Source: Polaromonas sp.
Lineage (GTDB): Bacteria > Pseudomonadota > Gammaproteobacteria > Burkholderiales > Burkholderiaceae_C
Direction of reading: 5' to 3'
DNA length: 55,193 bases
NCBI RefSeq assembly: GCF_030680935.1
Contig: NZ_JAUXUP010000074.1
Location: 1-55,193 of the forward strand
Below the pieces are notes generated by a model that was not told the origin of the DNA, made no database searches, and was given only the letters and a program-made list of their open reading frames with translations. Positions 17,142 to 25,005 of the stretch are shown piece by piece. Both the position numbers and the translations under genes were made by a program. The number at the start of each line of letters is the position of its first letter. Positions within the stretch are counted from its first letter, which is position 1.

Positions 17142-18323
17142 ATGAAATCCATACGGCTGAGAGAAGGTAAAGACCGGTCATTGCTGCGGCGCCACCCCTG
17201 GGTGTTTGATGGGGCGATCGCCAGGGGCGGGGCTGACCCCGGCGAAACAGTGCGGGTGGAGAGTCATGAAGGCCGCTTTCTGGCCTGGGCGGCTTTCAGT
17301 CCGGCCTCAAAAATCCGCGCTCGCGCCTGGAGCTTTGACGAGGCAGAACGCATAGACGCTGCTTTTTTTATAGCGCGTATCGCAAGTGCCATAAGGGCCA
17401 GAGGCCTTTTTGACATACAAAGCGACGGCCTGCGGCTGATTCATGGCGAGTCCGATGGTTTGCCCGGGCTCGTGGTGGACCGGTATGCCGACACCCTGGT
17501 GGCGCAATTTTCAAGCTGCGGTGTCGAGCGCTGGAAAAGTGTGATTGTTCAAGCCCTGCTGCATGAAACCGGCCTCACGCGACTGTATGAGCGCTCTGAC
17601 GCCAGCGTGCGCTCCCTCGAAGGGCTGCCCGAGGCCACCGGCTGGATAGCCGGCTCGGGCCAGACCAGCATCACCATCACCGAACACAGCTGGCAGCTCG
17701 GCCTGGACATTGCCGAGGGCCACAAAACCGGCTTTTACCTGGACCAGCGCGACAGCCGCCGCAAGTTTGCCGAGCATGCACAGCGCCTGAAGTTCAAGGA
17801 CGTGCTGAACTGTTATTGCTACACCGGCGGCTTTACCGTTGCCGCGCTGGCCGGTGGCGCGACCCATGTGACGTCCATCGACTCGTCGGGCCCGGCGATT
17901 GAAAAAGCCCGCGCCAATGTGGCCCTCAACGGCTTTGATGCTGGCCGCAGCACCCTGCTGGACGCGGATGTGAATGCCTCGCTGCGCCAGTTTCACAAGG
18001 AAGGCCGGTTTTTTGACGCCATCGTGCTGGACCCGCCCAAATTTGCACCCACTGTGGCGCACGCCGAGCGTGCAGCGCGCGCCTACAAGGACATCAACCG
18101 CATCGCCCTGTCCATCCTGGCGCCGGGCGGGGTGTTGTTCACCTATTCCTGCTCGGGCGGCATCAGCGCCGACCTGTTTCACAAAATAGTGGCCTCGGCC
18201 GGCATGGACGCCGGGGTGGACGCCTTCATCACCGAGCGCCTGGGCGGCGCGCCCGATCACCCGATGACGGTGAACTTCCCCGAAGGTGAGTACCTGAAAG
18301 GCCTGGTCTTGCTGCGCAGGTGA
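17142..18323 (+). CDS. rlmI: 23S rRNA m5C methyltransferase (RlmI family)
   Basis: 393 residues from ATG 17142, where the family N-terminus KSIRLREGKDRSLLRRHPW begins; an upstream frame adds ten unlikely residues. A PUA domain covers about 1-80, an EEHEE-type middle region includes IHGESDGLPGLVVDRY, and the SAM-binding Rossmann fold starts near 220 (NCYCYTGGFTVAAL). VLDPPKF is the catalytic NPP-like loop, and YSCSGG carries the catalytic Cys. E. coli RlmI modifies C1962 of 23S rRNA. Bases 17361-17415 match the dispersed element and encode about residues 74-92. Confidence 0.92.
   Translation: MKSIRLREGKDRSLLRRHPWVFDGAIARGGADPGETVRVESHEGRFLAWAAFSPASKIRARAWSFDEAERIDAAFFIARIASAIRARGLFDIQSDGLRLIHGESDGLPGLVVDRYADTLVAQFSSCGVERWKSVIVQALLHETGLTRLYERSDASVRSLEGLPEATGWIAGSGQTSITITEHSWQLGLDIAEGHKTGFYLDQRDSRRKFAEHAQRLKFKDVLNCYCYTGGFTVAALAGGATHVTSIDSSGPAIEKARANVALNGFDAGRSTLLDADVNASLRQFHKEGRFFDAIVLDPPKFAPTVAHAERAARAYKDINRIALSILAPGGVLFTYSCSGGISADLFHKIVASAGMDAGVDAFITERLGGAPDHPMTVNFPEGEYLKGLVLLRR
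17361..17415 (+). repeat. Dispersed element copy 2, inside rlmI
   Basis: Reads GCTTTTTTTATAGC, a diverged centre with CGCAAG, then ATAAGGGCCAGAGGC and CTTTTTGAC. The 3' half matches well, the centre less so. Frame differs from the copies in aroE, murG and murC. Confidence 0.6.
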
Positions 18324-18331
18324 TTTTTCAG

Positions 18332-18389
18332 ATAGAAAAGTGCCTCCAGCCCTTATGGGTTGTGCGTGGATAGCTATCAAATAAATAGC
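18332..18389 (-). repeat. Dispersed element copy 3, intergenic rlmI-cobW
   Basis: On the minus strand: GCTATTTATTTGATAGC, then TATCCACGCAC, then ATAAGGGCTGGAGGCAC and TTTTC. It includes the palindrome GATAGCTATC. It starts 9 bases after the rlmI stop, and is the clearest intergenic copy for the right-hand block. Confidence 0.75.
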
Positions 18390-18499
18390 AAATATTCTGC
18401 TGTGTCATACATCCCCCGGCATCAGGGGATTGCCTGGGTCGTTAAACTCCCGAGCTCGCCTTTCCTTGTTTTCCTTGTATTTGTTTTTGGACCGCCACC

Positions 18500-19561
18500 A
18501 TGAGTTTGATTCCTGTGACCATCCTGACCGGTTTTCTCGGCTCCGGCAAAACCACGCTGCTCAAGCGCATCCTGACCGAGGCCCACGGCCAGAAGATCGC
18601 GGTGATTGAAAACGAGTTTGGCGAAGAAAACATCGACAACGAGATCCTGGTCAACGACACCCAGGAGAACATCATCCAGATGAACAACGGCTGCATCTGC
18701 TGCTCGATCCGCGAAGACCTGCGCGAAACCCTGCAGCTGCTGGCCGCCAAAAAACGCAAGGGCCTGCTGGACTTCGAGCGCGTGGTGATTGAAACCACTG
18801 GCCTGGCCGATCCTGGCCCGGTGGCCCAGACCTTCTTCATGGACGAGGAAATCGCCGAGCAATACCTGCTGGATTCCATCCTGACCCTGGTGGATGCCAA
18901 ACACGCACCCACCCAGCTCAATGACCGCCAGGAGGCACGCCGGCAGGTCGGTTTTGCCGACCAGATATTCATCAGCAAATCCGATCTGGTGGCTGCCGAT
19001 GAGGTGCAGGCACTGATGCACCGCCTCAAACACATGAACCCGCGTGCGCCGCAAAAGGCCGTGCATTTTGGCGATGTGGCGATTTCCGAGGTGTTTGACC
19101 TGCGCGGCTTCAACCTGAACGCCAAACTGGACATAGATCCCGATTTTCTCAAGGCCGAGGAGCACGGCCACGATCACGCCGGGCACGACCATGCCGAAGG
19201 TGAGCATTGCGACCATCCTTCCCATGCGCATGAGGCCGGCCACGGCCACCACCACCACCACGATGACGACGTCAAGAGTTTTGTGTTTCGCTCCGAGCGC
19301 GCGTTTGACGCCGCCAAGCTGGAGGACTTTCTGGGCGCCATCGTCAATATCTACGGCCCGCGCATGTTGCGCTACAAGGGCGTGCTGAACATGCAGGGCA
19401 CCGAGCGCAAGGTGATTTTCCAGGGGGTGCACCAGCTGATGGGCAGCGACCTTGGGCCTGCCTGGGGCCCGGATGAGCAAAAACTCAGCAAGATGGTGTT
19501 CATCGGCATCGATTTGCCCAAAGATATTTTCCTGCAGGGCCTGGAGCAGTGTCTGGTTTAA
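18500..19561 (+). CDS. CobW/COG0523-family GTP-dependent metallochaperone
   Basis: 353 residues, cytosolic. Walker A GFLGSGKTT (11-19), the metal-binding CxCC motif at Cys65, Cys67 and Cys68 (NNGCICCSIR), a SKSD G4-like GTPase motif near 159-162, and a His/Asp-rich loop at 222-257 containing five consecutive His. The C-terminal CobW domain follows. Such G3E GTPases deliver zinc or other divalent metals; the His-rich loop favours zinc (YjiA/ZigA-like). No Zur box was recognised in the 176-base upstream gap. Monocistronic by layout. Confidence 0.92.
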   Translation: MSLIPVTILTGFLGSGKTTLLKRILTEAHGQKIAVIENEFGEENIDNEILVNDTQENIIQMNNGCICCSIREDLRETLQLLAAKKRKGLLDFERVVIETTGLADPGPVAQTFFMDEEIAEQYLLDSILTLVDAKHAPTQLNDRQEARRQVGFADQIFISKSDLVAADEVQALMHRLKHMNPRAPQKAVHFGDVAISEVFDLRGFNLNAKLDIDPDFLKAEEHGHDHAGHDHAEGEHCDHPSHAHEAGHGHHHHHDDDVKSFVFRSERAFDAAKLEDFLGAIVNIYGPRMLRYKGVLNMQGTERKVIFQGVHQLMGSDLGPAWGPDEQKLSKMVFIGIDLPKDIFLQGLEQCLV

Positions 19562-19871
19562 GGTAGGCTGTCTCCAGATTGCTCTTAAGGGCGGAGGGCC
19601 TGATGTTTGTCTCCATTCTCCAACGATTAGATAGGCACGCGGCACAGCGTCCCGGCGAGCCGCTACAATCGCGCGCCGACTCTGCTGCCCGAACTTCCCG
19701 TTCTGGCGGTGTGCACCGGTCGGTCAGGGTAAGTACTGGCCGACAAACTGCCACAGAGGCGGCAAACCAAGCGGGCAATCAGGTAAAAGACAGGCTTGGG
19801 CTGACCGAAATCAGCCCGGCCAGGGGTCAGCCTCAGGTTCATCCGGAAGCTGCATCCCGAGGAGACACAAC
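19562..19871 (+). promoter_or_regulatory. Long leader/promoter region of dksA
   Basis: 310 bases with no gene. TACAAT at 19664-19669 is a good -10 candidate; the -35 is weak. From there a roughly 200-base untranslated leader would run to the GTG start. GAGGAGA at 19859-19865 is the ribosome site. A short stretch near 19577-19605 weakly resembles the end of the dispersed element but is too diverged to call. Confidence 0.45.
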
Positions 19872-21047
19872 GTGAAAACTCAAGCGAAAAAGTCAAAACC
19901 CGCCGTCAAGGCCAAAGCAGGCGTCAAACCTGTTGCCAAAGCCAAAGTGGTGCCCAAAAAGGCGGCCAGTCCGGCTGCGCCCAAAAGCGCTGTCAAGAAG
20001 CCCGTCAAGCCAGTTGCCAAGCCGGCAGCCAAAGCCAAGCCAGTGGTCAAAGCCAAGCCAGTAGTCAAAGCCAAGCCAGTAGTCAAGGCCAAGCCAGTAG
20101 TCAAGGCCAAGCCGAAAGTGGCTATCAAGGCCAAACCGGTGGCTGCCAAAAAAGCCGCCGCGGTGTCAAAAAAGCCGGTGCCCGCTGCCAAAAAACGGCC
20201 GGTTGCCAAACCCCTCAAGGGCGGCAAGCCTGCTGCCCCCGTGAAACCGGCGGTGAAAGCCGTCAAGGCGGTTGCCAAACCGGTAGCCGGCAAGTCGGCA
20301 GCCGCTGTCAAGCCCACCGCCAAACCTAAAGAAAAAGTCATTATCAAAACCGTCCTCAAAACGGCTGCAAGCCCCGCTGTCAAAGCGGCTCCCAGCCCTG
20401 CCAGTATTGCCGCTGCGCCCGCGCCGCTGCCAACCCCGGCGCTCAAGCCGGGTCGCCGTGCCTCGCTGCGCAACTCCTCTTTCGCGCCTCCGCCCGCTCC
20501 CATGATTCCTACTCATTCGCCTGACGCTGCCAAGGCCAGTTACTCCACCATTGCCGAGCGCGTGATCGCACCGCCGCCCCATGTGGCAGCCAAAAAAGAC
20601 CCCAAACTCGCCAATAACTGGAAAGCCAAGGCGGCGGCCGACCTGACGGACGACGAAGTCAAGGCCATGCCGGACTCGGAATACATGAACGAGAAGCAGC
20701 TGGCCTTCTTCCGGCACAAGCTGTCCATCCTCAAGCAGGACATCCACAACAGCGCGGGGGAGACCACCGAGCATCTGCGTGAAGACACCGTCGTGGTGCC
20801 CGATCCTGCAGACCGCGCGACCATCGAGGAAGAACACGCCCTTGAGCTGCGCACACGTGACCGCGAGCGCAAGTTGCTCAAGAAGATTGAGCAGTCGATT
20901 GCCCGCATCGACTCCGGCGACTATGGTTACTGCGATGAAACGGGCGAAGCCATTGGTGTGGGGCGGCTGATTGCGCGACCCACCGCCAACCTGTCACTTG
21001 AAGCGCAGCAGCGCCGGGAGCTCAAGCAGAAAATGTTTGGCGACTGA
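19872..21047 (+). CDS. dksA: DksA-like RNA polymerase-binding protein with long basic Lys/Ala/Pro extension
   Basis: 391 residues; GTG start preceded by GAGGAGA. Residues about 1-215 are almost only Lys, Ala, Pro and Val, resembling bacterial histone H1-like tails, with a tandem hexapeptide (AKPVVK) repeat near 54-83. The DksA core is about 272-391: coiled-coil with YMNEKQLAFFRHKL, then DYGYCDETGEAIGVGRL. Only one of the four zinc-finger cysteines of E. coli DksA is kept (YCDETG; the second pair is replaced by TANLSLEAQ), as in cysteine-poor DksA variants. With ppGpp, DksA adjusts transcription initiation. The tail suggests nucleic-acid contact. Confidence 0.9.
   Translation: MKTQAKKSKPAVKAKAGVKPVAKAKVVPKKAASPAAPKSAVKKPVKPVAKPAAKAKPVVKAKPVVKAKPVVKAKPVVKAKPKVAIKAKPVAAKKAAAVSKKPVPAAKKRPVAKPLKGGKPAAPVKPAVKAVKAVAKPVAGKSAAAVKPTAKPKEKVIIKTVLKTAASPAVKAAPSPASIAAAPAPLPTPALKPGRRASLRNSSFAPPPAPMIPTHSPDAAKASYSTIAERVIAPPPHVAAKKDPKLANNWKAKAAADLTDDEVKAMPDSEYMNEKQLAFFRHKLSILKQDIHNSAGETTEHLREDTVVVPDPADRATIEEEHALELRTRDRERKLLKKIEQSIARIDSGDYGYCDETGEAIGVGRLIARPTANLSLEAQQRRELKQKMFGD
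20031..20120 (+). repeat. Tandem 18-base repeat in dksA
   Basis: Five consecutive 18-base units beginning 20031, 20049, 20067, 20085 and 20103. The first four are nearly identical (AARGCCAAGCCAGTRGTC); the fifth diverges at its end. Each encodes the hexapeptide KAKPVV, and the count is likely to vary between strains. Confidence 0.9.
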
Positions 21048-21081
21048 TTTATTTCTCCCATCCCTTTCTGACTCTTCGCTG

Positions 21082-22926
21082 ATGGCCAAAGAAGACACCA
21101 CACCCGGCTTGTTGTCCAAAGTCGTCAAGTTCGTCCGCAACCCTGCGACGAACTGGTCTGATCTGGACACCAAGGCTGCGGGTCAGGATGAAGCCATGAG
21201 CAAGCAGATGCTCAAGGAGATGATAGAGCGCAAGCGCCGCAACGATTTTGTACGCAAGCGCGAGTTCGACATGCTGCGGAAAATGCGCAAGCGTGAGGCC
21301 ATGACCGGCCAGGACCCGGGGGCTCGCCCGTCCTTCTTCCAGAGCAGTATGCCGTCCAAGCCGGATGACCGCGCTGTCACACTGAAGAAAATCGACGAAA
21401 TCGAAGCCCAGATGTCGATGCAGTGGTGGAAGACCAAGCATGGTACCGGTGCCATTCCCTCGATCGATTCAACCGCTTTTTCCTCTTCGGTGCAGCCGAT
21501 GGCTGGCAGGCTCAGCACCCATGCAACTTTGCTGGACAACGCCTTGCCCGCCAGTTATGCACCGACTGCGCCTAGCGCGCTGGTGCCAACCAAGGCAGCA
21601 CCGGCTGCTTCTGCCGCTACAGCGCCTGTGCAGCCCAGAACAGCAGCAGCGCCACCCGGGCCAGCGCCCGCGCCGATACCCGTCACCAAAGCGGCGACGC
21701 CAGGACCCGCGCCCCGTCCGGCGGTAGCCGCAGCTGCTGCTATGGCTGGCCAGTTTGGTTTGTCTCGCGAAGGAACAGCTTCCGGTTTTTCTGCCTCCAA
21801 ATTTTCGGTGGTGGATGGCGCAGAAGTGGCGCACGACCCTGAGCTCGAAGAGGCGTCCATCCGTTTTGCCAACGGCGACGATGCGGGCGCAGAGTCAGGG
21901 CTGCTTGAAACGCTGACGCCGCAGGGCAGCCGGGCCCAGCATGCCGATACCTGGCTGGCGCTGTTTGACCTGTACCGCGCAACCGCGCAGCAGGATAAAT
22001 TTGAAAACCTGGCGATTGAGTTTGTTGGCCGGTTCGACCGGTCCGCGCCCCAATGGTTTTCCATGCCCGATATGGTCCGCCAGATGGCTGCGCCCGTCAG
22101 CCACGCCGCCAATGGGCCGGCGGCTGATTGGGTTTGTCCCTCGGTGCTGGGTATTCAGACCATTGCCGCGCTGAATGCAGCGCTGGCCCGCTCGACCATG
22201 CCCTGGCGCCTTGACTGGAAAAACCTCAAGACAATCGATGCCAACGCGGTTGAACCCCTGTGCAAGGTATTCAGCGGCTGGGCCGCACAGCCGGTGCAGC
22301 TTCGATTCATGGGAGAGCCCGTGTTACAGCGCATCCTGCAGGATGCAACCCCTTCGGGCACGCGCGAGACCGCGCAGGGCTGGTGGCAACTGCGTATGGA
22401 GGCGCTGCGGGTAACGCACCAGCCGGACGAGTTCGAGCTGACCGCGCTTGATTTCTGTGTCACCTATGAGGTTTCTCCGCCGGCCTGGGACAGTGCCCGC
22501 TGCGACTACAAATCGATGGACCCGCCGAGTGCCGAGGCCTCCGGACAGGCCATCGTGGGCGATGTTTACCGCGATTCCGTGCCGTCCAGCATGAGCAGTG
22601 CAACGGAAGGCGATACCCAGATGGACGGACATTCGCAGATGAGCAATCTCTACGCGGTCGAGCTCTCGGGCCAGATTGAGGGGGATGCCATCGCCGTGCT
22701 CGACCAGCTGGAAGCCAAAATGATGGGCGCGGACATCATGGTGATCTCCTGCGCCAAGCTGATCCGGGTTGATTTTTCTGCGGCGGGAACCTTGCTCAAT
22801 TGGGTATCCGCCAGAGAGGCGGAAAACCGCGCCGTGCAGTTCACCGACGTGAACCGGTTGGTGGCCGCGTTTTTCAACGTGATCGGTATCACCGAACACG
22901 CCAGCGTGTTGTCACGTATCGACTAG
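21082..22926 (+). CDS. STAS-domain protein, cytosolic, unknown role
   Basis: 614 residues from ATG 21082. N-terminus: basic helical region (KQMLKEMIERKRRNDFVRKR near 42-61). Residues about 170-250 are Ala/Pro/Thr-rich linker. The C-terminal 105 residues (LYAVELSGQIEGDAIAVLDQLE to the end) have the beta-alpha pattern of a STAS domain, the fold of anti-sigma-factor antagonists. I recognise it as a protein type found downstream of dksA in Comamonadaceae but not as a characterised gene. 34 bases after dksA, so probably co-transcribed. It could link stress signalling to a partner protein; that is inference. Confidence 0.75.
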   Translation: MAKEDTTPGLLSKVVKFVRNPATNWSDLDTKAAGQDEAMSKQMLKEMIERKRRNDFVRKREFDMLRKMRKREAMTGQDPGARPSFFQSSMPSKPDDRAVTLKKIDEIEAQMSMQWWKTKHGTGAIPSIDSTAFSSSVQPMAGRLSTHATLLDNALPASYAPTAPSALVPTKAAPAASAATAPVQPRTAAAPPGPAPAPIPVTKAATPGPAPRPAVAAAAAMAGQFGLSREGTASGFSASKFSVVDGAEVAHDPELEEASIRFANGDDAGAESGLLETLTPQGSRAQHADTWLALFDLYRATAQQDKFENLAIEFVGRFDRSAPQWFSMPDMVRQMAAPVSHAANGPAADWVCPSVLGIQTIAALNAALARSTMPWRLDWKNLKTIDANAVEPLCKVFSGWAAQPVQLRFMGEPVLQRILQDATPSGTRETAQGWWQLRMEALRVTHQPDEFELTALDFCVTYEVSPPAWDSARCDYKSMDPPSAEASGQAIVGDVYRDSVPSSMSSATEGDTQMDGHSQMSNLYAVELSGQIEGDAIAVLDQLEAKMMGADIMVISCAKLIRVDFSAAGTLLNWVSAREAENRAVQFTDVNRLVAAFFNVIGITEHASVLSRID

Positions 22927-23148
22927 AAGTCTGCGTTGCCATCGGCAGCGCCTCCCAACTCTCTGTCTCTGAAAATCTGCTCCGCCTGTACGGGGCGGCG
23001 CAGCCTCGGCGGCGGCGTTTTTGTCCTGCGGGGCGATGAAGCGGCTCGAACGGGCGAAGAATCGAGGGCAGCAGGCCTGCTTCAGCGCTTGCGAGCCTGT
23101 AACAGCCGTGGTTTTGCGACATGGCTTAAAGCAACACTTTCACTGGAT

Positions 23149-23171
23149 GTTCTAAGTGCTTAATTTAGAAC
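23149..23171. promoter_or_regulatory. Inverted repeat upstream of mraZ
   Basis: GTTCTAA (23149-23155) and TTAGAAC (23165-23171) are perfect inverted arms 9 bases apart. Without a T tail it is more likely an operator than a terminator. Its left half recurs as a direct repeat 54 bases downstream. Confidence 0.45.
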
Positions 23172-23220
23172 ACTATTTGTGTCTGGCCTGCTTTGCAAAA
23201 ACATTCTAAGTACTTGATTT
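23150..23220 (+). repeat. Direct repeat pair upstream of mraZ
   Basis: TTCTAAGTGCTTAATTT (23150-23166) and TTCTAAGTACTTGATTT (23204-23220) differ at two of 17 positions. The spacing of 54 bases is near five helical turns, so both could face the same side of the DNA. Confidence 0.7.
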
Positions 23221-23272
23221 CATTGAAAAAATTTGTAGCAAACCCCTTGCATGCGAAAACTTTCCTGATAAA

Positions 23273-23312
23273 GTGGGAAAAAGTGCAATTTAGTGGTGAA
23301 AAGTGTTTTTCA
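23273..23312 (+). promoter_or_regulatory. MraZ operator: four GTG boxes at 10-base intervals
   Basis: GTG begins at 23273, 23283, 23293 and 23303, each heading a 10-base unit with an A/T-rich second half. MraZ is known to autoregulate the dcw cluster by binding tandem GTGGG-like boxes with a 10-base period just before its own gene, so the match in position, period and sequence is strong. The array ends about 14 bases before the mraZ GTG start. Confidence 0.85.
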
Positions 23313-23325
23313 AAGGTTTTTAACG

Positions 23326-23754
23326 GTGTTCCAAGGCGCGTCTTCCTTAGCTCTCGATACCAAGGGTCGGCTCTCTGTGCCAACCCGGCATCGTGACGTG
23401 CTCAGCGCCACTACAGCCAGCCAGTTGACCCTGACCAAACACCCGCATGGCTGCCTGATGATATTTCCTCGCAATGAGTGGGAGAAGTTCCGCGAGCGGA
23501 TTGTCGCGCTGCCCATGCAGGCGCAGTGGTGGAAGCGGATTTTTCTGGGCAATGCGATGGATGTCGATATGGACGCCACCGGGCGCGTGCTGGTATCACC
23601 CGAGCTGCGCGCGGCCGCTGGCATCAGCAAGGACACGGTGCTGCTCGGCATGGGTGCCTATTTCGAGCTGTGGGATGCCGCCACCTATGCGGCCCAGGAG
23701 GCCGAGCAGATGAAGGGCGAGATGCCGGACGTCTTCCGGGACTTCTCGTTTTAG
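23326..23754 (+). CDS. mraZ: Transcriptional regulator MraZ
   Basis: 142 residues from GTG 23326. This start gives the family N-terminus [18 protein letters not shown] and leaves AAAGG (23312-23316) as ribosome site; a start at GTG 23293 would place coding sequence in the operator boxes. Two SpoVT-AbrB-like swapped-hairpin halves are seen ([11 protein letters not shown] near 11-21 and [13 protein letters not shown] near 85-97). Forms a ring that binds the GTG boxes and represses the dcw genes. First gene of the cluster, 4 bases before rsmH. Confidence 0.95.
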   Translation: MFQGASSLALDTKGRLSVPTRHRDVLSATTASQLTLTKHPHGCLMIFPRNEWEKFRERIVALPMQAQWWKRIFLGNAMDVDMDATGRVLVSPELRAAAGISKDTVLLGMGAYFELWDAATYAAQEAEQMKGEMPDVFRDFSF

Positions 23755-23758
23755 AAAG

Positions 23759-24718
23759 ATGACGGTGCAGGACACATGGACACACCGCACCGTCTTGTTG
23801 AACGAAGCCATCGCAGCGCTTCACATCCAACCAGACGGCCACTACATCGACGCGACCTTCGGGCGTGGCGGCCATTCGCGCCTGATCCTGTCGCAGCTGT
23901 CCGCTGCCGGCCACCTCACCGCTTTCGACAAGGACCTCGAAGCCATCGCCGAAGCAGGCAGCATTGCCGATGCGCGGTTTTCCATTCGGCACGAGGGTTT
24001 CAGCCAGCTGTCTGCCTTGCCAGCGGCAAGCGCGGCGGGAATTTTGCTGGACCTGGGCATCAGCTCCCCACAGATCGACAACCCGGCGCGCGGATTTTCG
24101 TTTCGCGGCGACGGACCGCTCGACATGCGCATGGACACAACACGTGGCCAGAGTGTGGCCGAGTGGCTGGCCGATGCAGAGCTGGAGACCATTGCGGAGG
24201 TGATTCGTGAATATGGCGAAGAACGGTTTGCTGGGCAGATTGCAAAGGCGATTGATCGTCGCCGACAGGAGCGGGGCCTTATTGGAACCACCGCTGAACT
24301 GGCCGAAGTCGTGGCTGGCGCGGTCAAAACCCGCGAGCCGGGCAAGGACCCTGCAACGCGCACATTTCAGGCTTTTCGGATTTTCATCAACGCCGAGCTT
24401 GAAGAGCTTCAACAGGCGCTAGATGCTTCGCTCAAGGTGTTGCAACCGGGAGGCCGTCTGGTGGTGATCAGTTTTCATTCGCTGGAAGACCGCATTGTCA
24501 AGCAATTCATCGCCGAGCATTCGCGCGAGGTCTATGACCGCCGCGCTCCTTTTGCCGCCCCCAAACCGATGCGGCTGAAAGCGCTGGAGCGTGTCAAGCC
24601 TGGTGCCGATGAAGTCGCCGCCAATCCGCGCTCGCGCAGCGCGGTCATGCGCAGCGCCGAGCGCACCGACGTGCCCGTCCAGGCGGTCACGCAGCGTTAT
24701 CCGGGGGCTTCAACATGA
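23759..24718 (+). CDS. rsmH: 16S rRNA m4C1402 methyltransferase
   Basis: 319 residues. SAM-binding region near 26-40 ([15 protein letters not shown]), [10 protein letters not shown] near 97-106, and the C-terminal [16 protein letters not shown] are the RsmH signatures. Methylates N4 of C1402 of 16S rRNA; a conserved member of the dcw cluster. AGAAAG directly precedes the ATG. Its stop overlaps the ftsL ATG (24715-24718). Confidence 0.96.
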   Translation: MTVQDTWTHRTVLLNEAIAALHIQPDGHYIDATFGRGGHSRLILSQLSAAGHLTAFDKDLEAIAEAGSIADARFSIRHEGFSQLSALPAASAAGILLDLGISSPQIDNPARGFSFRGDGPLDMRMDTTRGQSVAEWLADAELETIAEVIREYGEERFAGQIAKAIDRRRQERGLIGTTAELAEVVAGAVKTREPGKDPATRTFQAFRIFINAELEELQQALDASLKVLQPGGRLVVISFHSLEDRIVKQFIAEHSREVYDRRAPFAAPKPMRLKALERVKPGADEVAANPRSRSAVMRSAERTDVPVQAVTQRYPGAST

Positions 24719-25005
24719 CGCGCCTGAACCTGGTGCTGCTTTTGGCCGTTTTGTTCAGTGCGCTGTACCTGGTGCACACGCAGTACGAATCGCGCCGGCT
24801 GTTTGTAGAGCTTGAAAAGACAGCGGCGCTGAGCCGGCAGCTGGAAGCCGACAAGGAGCGCCTTCAGGTCGATAGACGCGCACAGGCCACGCCGTTGCGG
24901 GTGGAACAGATTTCCCGGGAACGCCTGCAGATGCGCAGCGCCACACCGGCGATCACGCAATACGTCACCTACAAGGCCGTGCCTGCGGAGGCCACCCGTG
25001 AGTAG
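24715..25005 (+). CDS. ftsL: Cell division protein FtsL
   Basis: 96 residues: a short N-terminus, one transmembrane segment about 3-21 ([19 protein letters not shown]), then a periplasmic coiled coil ([25 protein letters not shown] region). Length and position between rsmH and ftsI identify it despite low sequence conservation. Forms the FtsQLB complex that activates FtsWI. Overlaps rsmH by 4 and ftsI by 8 bases. Confidence 0.92.
   Translation: MTRLNLVLLLAVLFSALYLVHTQYESRRLFVELEKTAALSRQLEADKERLQVDRRAQATPLRVEQISRERLQMRSATPAITQYVTYKAVPAEATRE

Larger units (their letters stand above)
22927..23325 (+). promoter_or_regulatory. Upstream region of the dcw cluster
   Basis: 399 bases without a convincing gene. 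The first 210 are GC-rich and unexplained; from about 23110 the sequence turns AT-rich. It holds an inverted repeat, a direct repeat and the GTG-box array listed separately. TTGCAT (23247-23252) and GATAAA (23267-23272) are promoter-like but only 14 bases apart, so the promoter is not fixed. Confidence 0.6.

Noticed and set aside
20031..20120. CRISPR-like array
   Set aside because: The 18-base units are contiguous without spacers and are in-frame codons for KAKPVV in dksA.
22927..23140. RNase P RNA gene upstream of mraZ
   Set aside because: In pseudomonads rnpB lies in this position, but the conserved GAGGAAAGTCCGG core is absent here.
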